Source: Phoronis ovalis (lineage: Eukaryota; Phoronida; Phoronidae). Taken from it: a stretch of 37,130 nt of DNA. Made by a program: the position numbers and the translations under genes. Shown in pieces: positions 12,301 to 24,300 of the stretch. The notes beneath the pieces were generated by a model. It worked only from the letters and a program-made list of their open reading frames with translations. It did not search any database and was not told the origin of the DNA. Numbering within the stretch: the stretch's first letter is position 1; every line of letters begins with the position of its first letter. The stretch spans positions 1 through 37,130 of the forward strand of contig JAOXYB010015298.1 in the NCBI GenBank assembly GCA_028565635.1, read 5' to 3'.

Positions 12301-15300
12301 ATCGAAACGAGGTATTAAGAAGAATAAAATGTTTTTGTGTAGGATGTTTTATAGTTGCACAACTGCAATAATGGCAACCAAAGTTGATTTTTTTTTTACA
12401 TGAGCCTTGTTTATGCTTGGGTAACTATATGTTGTCATTATCAGTGACATATTTTTCCTTCTATGTTGAAAATTAATTTCACTGACCCAGAATAATGAGT
12501 TTGGCTCTATAAAGTATATATTAAACAAAGAGGATAGTATATCTTAATCTATTGATCCCGAAGTTTACTACCAGTGATCTTCTCTACAATCTCCATCATA
12601 TTTATTAGAATATTAATTTGAACATTTTGTGCGAACCAACTCAAACTATTAGATATTACCGATTTTAGAAAGCTTAGATATGGATTGTCTAGCTTCTAGG
12701 ATAAAATTTGCATAGCTTTCAAATATTCAACATCATTGGTATCTTTTAGATGAAGATGACACCAGACTGTCTGGACCTAATGTTCCTCGTATATTGAAAG
12801 CACTTCCAACAAAACAAACAGATGCTCCTATGCTACCTGATCATGTGAGAAATGTAATTGTGGAATTGCTGAATTCATTGGTTGTGAAAGCAGAACCAAC
12901 ACCTGAAGAAGGTACAGAATGCAGCTTCTGTAGTTGAATATTTAATCAGTTGTGGAGTTATCTTGAGGGAATATAATAGGTTCATTGTTTCAGTCCGTAT
13001 TCAAAATACATATAGTTGTTTTTGATATATTTTTCTTCAGTGAATATTAATTTGTCTATACTGAATAACAAAAGAATGTGTAAACTATGTATTATGGTGT
13101 TGCGGAGGTACGTCTAGTTTTCTTGATAGCATTAACCATGCTTAGCTTAATTTGGTCAGCTGTAGCATGTTTTGCTTCTCTGTTACAGAAAATGAAAAAT
13201 CTGGTCCAAGCACTTTAGCCGAAGCAATACAAGAGGTTGTCAATGAGGTTGCCCAAGAAATTAGTGAAAGAGAGGCTATTATTCGAGATGACAGTAATGT
13301 GGACTTGGCTAGCACCGGTGATGATGAAACTCCAGTAAGTTTTAGTTTCTTGGTGATATGGGAATAAACGGTCATTTCTGGCAATGTTTCTTCAACAACA
13401 GTGCATGCTTGAGGGAGACTTAAAAATATGACCTGTAACCTGTTAATTGCAAAATTTTGCACCCTTTCACTTCAATCGATAATTGACAATTGTACATTAG
13501 TTGAATTTAGGAGTACAGTACACTTCAGTGGAATTAGAGATTAGGTACTTATAAATGAAAGTTATTCCTCATACATCAAGAAAAATTAAAAAGACTTGCA
13601 TCATTAATTTGTTGGAATCAGTTTTGGTACTAGAAAGTTCAGGTAACTTCAATGGAAACCTTTCTTTTTTACAGAGTTTATCTACCAAAGATGATGACAC
13701 AGCAACCAAAGACAAAGTGCAGGAGCTTAAGGAAAGGGCAGAAGAGCTGAAGAAAAAACAACCATTGCTACCAAAATCAGCCATCCTTCGTTTATTAGCT
13801 GAAATTGTCCGCTCCTATGCTGGTGTGGCTACTCTTGTTGCCCAACATACTTATAAGGCAGGACAGTCGGAACTTGTAACACAGGTAAGAATTAAGTAAT
13901 AAAAAAATGTAAACATATTTTGCATTTGCCTTGTGTAATCAGTTTTCGAAAAGTAAATGCTTAAGACTGTGGTTAGTGTTATTTTTGCCAGAATGATGAG
14001 AAATTCTGTCATGACTTTCGTTCTTCTGACAGTTCTGATGATGCTATAACTCTGATCGGCAAATATTTCTGAGAGCAAATAGTTCCAAAAGAAAGTAAAA
14101 TTTCAGAACTGTGAGACTCATATATTTATTGGTGTATTTCTAAATTTTCAGGAGTGCACTGTACTGGCATATATTCTTGACAACTTCCTTCCACAATGTC
14201 AAACAGCTGGCAATAAAGACTGCCCTGCACTTAGTCGTCTGCTAATTGCTAGCCTGGCTTCATGTAATCAGACACCTGATGCTCAAACTTCTTTAGTCAA
14301 TGAACTCAAAGCTGCTCTACAAAGAGCATTATCTTTGTCTGAAGGACCAGAGAAACATTCTCGTATTCAAGCAATAACATCTTTAATCAGTACAGTTATT
14401 GAAGCGTGTCCCACGCCTGGACAAATTCAAAACCAAGTTTTCAAAAATCAACAGCCAACTATGAATCAGATTGTGAAGATTTTGTTAAAGCGTGGACTTG
14501 TCACAGACTTAGCTCGCATTCCTCATAGTTTAGATTTGTCAAGCCCTCAAATGTCAACGACTATTAATAGTGCATTAAAGCCTCTTGAGACGTTATCAAG
14601 AATAGTCAATCAGCCGCAGAGTGTGCCATCTTCAAAAACAAAACCCAAGAGCACTATTGAGGAGTCGACAACAGAAGGACTCGTGGATGAAACTGCAGCC
14701 AATAATCTTCCAACCAGTAGGAATTAATTAAAGGAATTTATTATTAATAGCCAAGAAATGAACTATACATACATGGCAGATTTGATTAATATCTTTTGCA
14801 ATCTAAGGAGTTATTTTAGCAAATTGTTCATTTTTCCATTAGTTGGACACTAGCAGTAAAATATTTTGAAATGTTACATAACTTACCAGAAATTTATCTG
14901 CAACAAGTCAGCTTCTGAGTATGTATTATGTTCAGTCAACAGTACACACACACATACATATACTTAATAATGTACTATATATGCTTTAATCAGATCTGAT
15001 CGAATTATTAATTGACTTGTTTCCTAGACACACCAGCTAACCAATCAACTCCTGCAGAAAATACAACGCAAGGTGAAGTCACTATTGAAGATGTTACTGA
15101 AAATATTGCAGATCATAGTCATATGGAGCAAACAGAACCCCAAGAAACCATTGAACCCTCTGGTGTTTCTCAAGTATGTACTGTAATACACTTAATATGT
15201 ACTGAAGCTCCTGGTTCCATGATATTCCCTTTTCATGTTATTGCTGTTATTATAGTTTGAAAGATTTACCTTTATATACCTGCCAGTATATTCCCAACTT

Positions 15301-18300
15301 TCATTAAACATACTTTATATTTATAGAAATCTAAATTGGCAAATTATAAGTTTAAGTAGCTTCATGATAAGAAATGTTTCTAAAGTGTTCAGTGCAACTC
15401 AGTAACATTCTTGCTTGTTGTATGTTGATACTTGTTGTAATGCTAAAAAAGTCTAAATTTGCAATAAGGGATTATTGCTGTATGACATGCATAACTAAAT
15501 GTACACATTAGAACTATTTTGTATGGAGGTAGCAATACTTTAGTATGTTGCTTGCATGGAATGAGGGAAAGATACTTTGTAGCATTGTTACTTACATTTC
15601 AGCTGGATGATGCTTTAGATGATGTACTCGATGAGCTATTGCAGCGAGGCTCAGATAACAATCCTGAGTCACAAGTTGTTGCAGAAATTATGGAAGCAGG
15701 TTTGTTGTCTAATACGTGTCCAGATTGATTTAATACTTGTATTTAAAAAAGAGACAACTTAAAAGAAGTAAACTACTAAGATTATTTGAATGTTTACCTC
15801 TGATGATGTTTCCCATTATGTTATTTTTCTACACTTATCTTTGAATACATAATATTTTCTTAAATTCCAATTACTATTGGAGAGGGATTTAAAATTAACA
15901 GAGGGACCAGAATATAATTCAAATTACTTGGGGTTAAAAAAATTCCAGTTATAGGGGTAGGGGGTTAACCTAAATCAAATTATTAGGGGAGGGGGGATGA
16001 AAATAATTTGAAATACTAGGGTAGGGGGTGCAAATAATTTTCCTGTCCTCTCTCCCTGATAAATTTTAATGCAACAGCCATCAGCTCTTTGTGGCATTAG
16101 TACAAAATATCAGAGAAAATACCTGTACTGTGTGTTTTCTAAAATATGTTACCAAGTGTTTAATTTTAATCTGTAGAGGCCCGTTTAAGAAATTCTCATG
16201 ATGAAGATGATATCATCGATGTTGAGGTGGAAGATGAAGATGACAGTCGAGTCATAGATCGTCATGATTCGCAGATGCTGAGCCAATTAAATTCTGATGA
16301 TGAAGGGGAAAATACGGAACGTAAGGGAGAGGTTTTCATATTGAAATCTGAGGTGATGGAATTGTTAAGAAACACAATTTGTTCTGTGAATGGCCGTAGC
16401 AGAAGAAATTCAAAATTAATTGATTTGCGATTGATGTAGTGGTCAAATCATTTGAGTGGTTAATCTCTGCGGCAGAGTCGAAATCTTTCATGATTGTATG
16501 CTAAATACTCATGCATATTCTGTAAGTGACCGGTTCCTCTGTCCACAACATGCATCTATCTTACCCTATCCACTTGCTGTATTTTGTAGCCATTGATCAT
16601 GATCAAGACCACGAAGATGACACGCAAGAGAGTGAGTCAGATGATGACAATGATGACGATGATGATGATGATGACAATGATGAAGATGATGATGAAGATA
16701 TTGATGATGAGGATGAAGATGACGATGATGAGGTAATTTCATATATGTTGTAACTTGTGATCATGACTATTGTAACTATTAAATTGATGCCATATATGAA
16801 CATTCTACTGTTGTGAGTTGTACTGAAATACATTGGAAAGCTTTACGATCTCTGTGTTGGTAATAGTATCAAGGTCAAAATATATTTTTCTCACCAGGTA
16901 TGATCTTTATATCTAAATGATGTGCCTGGACTCAGTTACAGTTACACGCTCATCGCAAATATTTCACATTTGTTTATTCTAAAGATAGTAGAAGTTCTTT
17001 GTCTAGTCTTAAGTGTTTTGTCATACTGAGTGGGACCTGATGGGTTTGTTTTCTTTCTGATGGAAAACATTAAGACATCTGTCTACATTCATTATATCCT
17101 ATTAGCATTCATGAATTCTTGTGATGGTGTATCTGTAGATGGTGTATTGTGTTTTAGGGTTCAGATATGGAGGCTGATATGGATGATTATACTAGTATGG
17201 CGGACATTATGGGACCTGATAATGACTTGTTTGTTCATCTTGAAGATATGCTACCCCCTGGTAGAGCAGGTTAGGACAGATTTATAAGCATTATAAGTAC
17301 AATATAAGTATAAAAATGTAGAGTAGTGGTTGGACTGCTTAGATAAGGAAATTCCACTCAAAATCATGTAATTGCTGTGAGAAATTTTATTCTTGAAAAA
17401 TAAATTTGGCTACTGATTACCAGTTAATGTTTCTTATCTTGTAATATTTATCAAAACTCTCTGACTGTAATAGTTGTGTTACAATTTTTTTTGTTGAAAT
17501 TAATCAACTTGACGAAATAAGAGAGTATTTATTGAAAGATATACCTTTATCCTCCAATGATAACATAGTCATACTTCTGAAATCCTGTAACTTTCTTGTG
17601 GCACCATGATGACTTACTTTTCTTGCCTTATTGCTGTTTAACACAGCATGAAGGGTTCACCTTGGAGAACTGATGTGCCATATAAGTGATTTTAATTTTT
17701 ATCGAAGAACATTTCCTAATAATGTGACTTCATGTCTCCGATTTTGAGTTACTGATTAGTTTAATTGTCGGTTTCAGGTGCACATGTTTTGTTTGGAGGA
17801 GGTGGTGGTGGTGGTTTAAGAACGTATCAGCTTCCAGTTGCAGCTCATGAGGATAATGGTGCTGAGAATGCCGGTAACTGAATAAATAAAAGAAACGTGC
17901 CCTTCCATGGCCACCTTAACATACCCTTCCATGGCCACCTTAACATACCCTTCCATGGCCACCTTAACATATCCTTCCATGGCCACCTTAACCACAAATT
18001 GTAACTCATGAATAGGAAGTTTAGTAATTTTACAATTTTTGTAAATACCTGTGTGTATGTTGTTAGTTCGTCTTTGGGTATGTGTTCTAATTCTAATTGG
18101 AAATGAGAGCAGCTTGTGAGTGGCTAGTAAAGGTAATTCAAAATCCTATTGTATACAAATTTAATCCAGCACTTGCCACATCAAATAAACAATCATGATT
18201 CTGAAATTCAATATCCACTTCATCTGGGTTATTACACTGCATATACATAAACAGTAATACACACCAGCTACAGTTGTTCTGTTATATGAATGAGACGAAA

Positions 18301-21300
18301 GTCACATGGCTGCATAAACTGTACTAGACAGTAAGCTAACCTTCATAACATAAACTGGAATAGGTTAGTTGTGTTTTCTAGGAGGTTGCTGTGCAGGAAA
18401 TTTGCATGGTTCTGTGTATATCTTGCTTCAGTCTTTTTGATTGGAATGAGTATTGGTTCATGCTAAATTATCTATGTTAGTTATTCCCTTCCTATGTGTC
18501 CAGTGCATAGAGCGAGGTTATTCCCTAGCAGACAAAATATGACTTAAATTTCATTATGGTTGTGAAACTTTGTTATCAAGTAAAATCACAGCTATCAAAC
18601 TGGCCAGCACACCAGATATAGAAATAGTTACGCTTTTTTAAGGAAAAAGACTGATAATTAAGATAAATTGGAATATAATGCAAAAACCTGTTAGTTTTAA
18701 CTTCACACTTGTTAATTTTAATTGTAGTGCCTTCTCTCCCACCTGCTCCAAGTGGCATCACAGGAAACCATCCATTGTTGATTCGACATCCAGATGCACA
18801 TTTATCAGGATCAATAGCTGCACGAGTACATAGGGCTGGGAGACAGGCTGGTAGATATAGATACAACCCCAATACCCAAACTTTACATGTACACTACAAT
18901 GCTGGCAATCTTAGACATCCCAATCCACCGGCAATATTACAAAGGTACGTATATTAATTCCATGTACTTTGTAATGATTTCAATTTGAACTTGATTGAAG
19001 GCTTATGATATACGTATTTTGTTAAGACTGGATTTGATTAGTTGGTTATTTATGCAGGATTATGGCATAATTCGTGAAGAATGCTAGATTACTTTGCAAT
19101 ATTTGGAAGATATTGCACTTACCATATATGGCCAAATATGTGAGTCAGCAGTAACAACGACAATGCATAGTATTATAAGACGTAAAGACCATAGTTGTAA
19201 TCATAGCAAAGAAGAAATGTTTTGTACTTGAAAACGTCAAAAAATATATTTATATCTAGGACAAATTATCTGATTGAATGAAATTTGCACTAAAAGTTGG
19301 CTTGTTTTTCGTGTGGAAGAATGATAGACTGTGGTCACAAATTTTATGGTAATCCATGTTCTACACAAGCCAGTGCATATGCATGCTGATTGGTCTCCTA
19401 ATCAGTTAAGGGGCATGTTAGTAGTAGACCAGGCTTATCACATGTTATCATGCAACTTCTGTATTAAATTCCAGATTGCTTGGTCCATCAACAGCACATG
19501 ACATACTTCAACTAACTAATACTTTGGGCACCCATGGTGCAGGACATCCCGCAAGGTTGATTCTTGCTAATGAGGGCATGTTCCGAGGGGATGACGAGAT
19601 GAACCTTTTTGATGATTTGGTACATGTAAGTGTAACAGCCAGGTGCCTTGTTTTTTTTACATTCTGGTTTTCATTACACTTTCAAACTGTTTGATTACGT
19701 CGTCCTTCCAACTTTGACAATTTGTAATATTGTTTTCAGCTATAAATAGTTACGATCATACTTGCATGTAAATCGTAGGTGTAATTTACTTGTGAATCAA
19801 AATAATGTATCAGTAACATACAATGCTGTATGCAACATCTTTTAGAATGTATGTGCTTGAATAAAGCAAGTACTTTGTACAAATGGTGTATTTTTCATTT
19901 GCTGTGTCTGGTTATAGGATCCCTTCTATGAAGTAGGTAGTGGTGCTGGTGGTAGTGGAAATGGTATTTTGTCAAGTATACCATCAGCGTTATCACGGTG
20001 GACAGAAGAATCTAGAGTTCTTGATAATGAAATCGTGCAGGACTGTGTAACTGGTAATGCTCACAAAAAGCAGTAGACATGATGCTTATAGTCATTCGTT
20101 TTATAGTTTTGAGATTGATAGTTTGCTTAAAAGCCAACCATCAATCAAAAGAGATGCACAAGTCATCTTTGTTTGATCACTGCAAAACTTTAATTACAGT
20201 CACAGTTAGATTTGGAAGCTGGATTATTTGTGTACATGTTGCTTTCTAGGAATGTTTCAGTCAAGTACAAATTTACCTTATAATGTGTGACAGTAGGTTA
20301 CCTTTGACTGAAGTTTGTTCACAACATGAATTTTAAGCAGTCACAGAGATATTCTGTTTTAGTTCTAAAACCCAAGGTTGCAGAAATGCTTGAAAAGTAC
20401 AAAGATGAAGAATTGGCAGAAAGACGTGAGAAACGAAGAGTTGAGACAGAAAAGGAGGACGCCAAAAAGAAAGAGTCAAAAAAGAATGCTGAAACTAAAG
20501 AGACAAACAACAAAACAATCGAATGGCAAACACCCGCTCGGACAACCCAGGTACACAATGCTATGTTATTGAGTTTATGTTACTGTAACGATGATACGTT
20601 ATTATACCTATTAAAGTCAGCAGTACTGGCAACTGCTTGATATATTTTCTAATGGGATTTTTGCTCAGTATTTATATTTAATATTTCTGTATTTTTGTAC
20701 AGGAGTTTGCATGCCCCAGTTTATGTCTTGTTTCGGTCTTCATCTGGTATTTTGGTTCATGCTACAACATACATGCTAGCTATAGCAGACCAAAATATTT
20801 CTGAGTTTAGTACGGTTGTCAAACATGAACACGTAGATCTTTGATTGTTATCAACAGAAGTCACTGCCACTAAAATAACCAGTGGAATAGACGCACTGAC
20901 TGGTTCAATAAGCTTAGTATAATAATGACATAAAGTAACATGAGTTATTGACATTAATCCTGCTCCTGGAAACAAGTTTATATTTCATTCTTTTCCACAT
21001 GTTTATATCTACTTTCTTTTATAGCGACCTTCTGAACTAGCAAATGCAGCTTCAGCTAGTAACCAAACCACAACACAAGCCTCTGTGACCACAACAACTG
21101 CTTCTGTTACCACAACAGCGCCTGCTAGTATATCAACAGAACCTGTTGCCATAACGACAACAACCACAGCACAAGTGGTCACAACTGCTGAGAGTGTTCT
21201 AACAACAAGTGCCTCTGTAACATCAGTACCTGCCGCTACCACACAAAATGATACGGCTAGTCTTGTGGAAAGACTTGCTAGAGATGTCGTTGGTAGAGTC

Positions 21301-24300
21301 TTTGCTACTCCACTGTTAACCAGTAGTTCTTCACAAGCCTCGGTAGATTCATCTTTGGGTAAGTCAGCTATTAGTGTCTCATGTCTGTTGAAGTTTGAGG
21401 AATTCCAAGCATCCGACCTAATTGTGGTACAACCTATGGACAATGTCCAAGAAAGCGAAGTTTTTGCGAGCTAATGTATAGTCCTGCAAGCATGACCTTA
21501 CTATGGACAGCCTACGGCTTGTCCGTAGGGTCATGACCGCCTCGTATCTCAGACTAACCGAAGTTCGAGAACACTTACCTTGCTAATAAATTCCATCCAA
21601 ATTTTTACTGCTGCCTATTCCTTGACTACACCGCTTCTTATACCACTGAATCCAGATAACTTGATCAAAGATTCAACAGCACATCAGCATAAAATCCAAA
21701 ATGCACTCTTGGAAGGTTTGTTCATCCATGGTATGGATATTATGCTATTACGCCTGCGTGAAGGCTAGTAGAACTTCGGCTGGTCTGAGATACGAAACGG
21801 TCATGACCCTACGGACAAACCGTAGGCTGTCCATAGTAGGGTTATGCTTGCAGGACTAGCTAATGTACATGATAGGAAATTGGGAGAGGGATGGTTTGAG
21901 CGACATTCATGTTATGTGCAAACTGGCAATAGGACCTTCTGTTTAAAATATCCTGGTATGCTGACTATGGTGAGCTGTAAGCAGTTTTGCTCCTTCTAAG
22001 TATTAAGCAAGTATTATGTTATTTCTTATACTTTCATGTTTTGTTTTAGATACTAGTACGTCGTTAACACTGTCGCAGGAATTAGGCAGTTTGATGTCAG
22101 CGCCCCATCCAGAAATGCTTCAAACTCCAACACAGAATTTACCAGTTATAACGCCAAGTGCACCAGGACCTTCACACAGGTATTAGCTATATCTCATATA
22201 CTTATAAAATATATGTTCATGTAAATATACTCGCTGAGTTTGCAATAAATGCCGTTGTTTCAAAATGTGTTGGTTAAACTCCTAGCTGCAACAAAGTGTC
22301 TGTGTTGGATAAATAAATAAAATCAAGGAAAAATACATGCATACTGTTCTGATAATTTATCATAATACTAGACTGTACTTTCTGTGTTTAACTTATTGTA
22401 ACAGTTATATGGCGCCGTTTGATTACTTGTTCTATTTATTGTAACAGTTATATGGCGTCATTTGATTACTTGTTCTATTTATTGTAACAGTTATATGGCG
22501 TCGTTTGATTACTTGTTCTATTTATTGTAACAGTTATATGGCGCCGTTTGATTACTTGTTCTATTATTTATTGTAACAGTTATATGGCGCCGTTTGATTA
22601 CTTGTTCTATTTATTATATTTCAAGAGTGGCTAACATTGTTAGCAGTACAACAGAGAGTACACCTGTGACAGTTGTCCCTAACAACCAGCCTGCTGCGCT
22701 AGAAACACCCATGGACGTTGCTGGACAGTATAATAGTGAGGCCACACCTCTGACAAGCAGCCTAATGAGAGAGTTACTGACAGAGAGTGAGGATAATCTA
22801 TTATCTAGTAACATAACTGGTACTACATGGTCAAATGAAAACAGTTTGACAGGTCAGAATATTTTAGAAATATTATCCCTAATTACTTCTGTATGTGAAA
22901 TTTCAGGTGCTTACCACAGTCTAAACTATACCATTGTTTTGTTTACCACTATCTGAACTATACCATTGTTCTGTTTTAAGATGCTTGCTGTGAGACTGAC
23001 TTATGACTAATTACCTGTCAACTAGTTGCTTTAATTAGCTATATATATATGTTTATTTCCAACCGTGCATTTTATTTTCAACACAGTTCTACTATTGATG
23101 GAATACGGCATTTGCAATGGGTACATGGTATTAGCATTTGGTTGTGACATTGTTTGGTATTATTATAATTTAAAAGTAATTAAATGCTTCGGACAACATC
23201 GCCATTTTAACAGTAATGTTGATAAGCATGCTTCCAAATGTCATGATTTTGACTGAACCAGTTGACCCTTTGCATTTCAGGAGCTGTACCGCAAAGTGAG
23301 ACAGCAGTCAATGCATCTGCTCCGGGAGTGACATCTAGTGGACCAACAAGCAGCACCGCAGCTGCAGGGACTAGTACAACAGCGGCATCATTAATGGCAG
23401 CTATGTCTAGTATTCCTGGTTACCCAATACCCAGTGGAAGTGCTGCTGGATCACTTGGAGGTACTGGTATGTAAACATTTGAGTTAATGTTAAGACACAA
23501 TGATGCTCTCTTGGCCGTTAATATGGAAACACACTAATACAAAAATGACGAATTAATTTATTTAAACTGCATGCTTATGTCCTGACAATGTTATTGGTTA
23601 TTCCAATTTTCTCATACACTAATTTCATGATGTATCGAAACCATGCAAGCAAACATACTGAAGTTGTTCAACTCACTAAAATGGCTTGCATTTTACAGGA
23701 ATGAGTTACGTATCGTTTTACAAGTTTGAGTAATCAAATACAACCTGCTTGTTCCTATCTTTAAAGAAAATATGATTTATTGTTTTGTTAGATTCTTCGT
23801 TGCCTGAGGGCGTAGACCCATCTTTTCTGGCAGCCCTTCCAGACAGTATCCGACAGGAGGTCATTGCAGAACAACTGCGTTTGCAAAGAATTCAACAGAG
23901 AGCCCAGCAACAATCTCAACTAGCTGAATCATTAGGTGGTGTCGGAGATGTCAGCCCAGAATTCTTGGCAGCCTTACCGCCAGCCATTCAAGAGGAGGTG
24001 ATAAGCTATATTTCAGATGAAGCTTAGCCTTTTTAGACGATAACTCTTGGAGCCATTAATTAATCAAAACTACCCTAATACAGTTGTGGAAAAAATGTTT
24101 TAATTACCATATGTGCTAAGTCTTCTCCATTTCAATACTTTGTCTTGGATAACACTTGTAGCTTGAAAGTTATTATAATTATCATTTACCTTTTCTTTGT
24201 TTTAAATAGTTTTAGGAATAATATGCAAATAGGTCAAATCCATTGTTCCATAAACCAATATACCATGTTCAGTTACAAAACAAGATTGTGAATTGTAGCA

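Noticed and set aside
15524-15537. GGAGGTAGCAATAC as a let-7/miR-98-like seed, since vertebrate HUWE1 hosts these
   Set aside because: Only the GAGGTAG core matches; the rest of let-7 and the complementary arm are absent.
16603-16833. Poly-Ser ORF on the minus strand
   Set aside because: Complement of the acidic HUWE1 exon 30.
18419-20764. About 45 similar bases (near 18419 and 20726) as a mobile element
   Set aside because: Too short and diverged to define ends; left as a possible repeat remnant.
21009-21443. 144-codon minus-strand ORF
   Set aside because: Shadow of Thr-rich exon 37; composition follows ACA/ACC codons read backwards.
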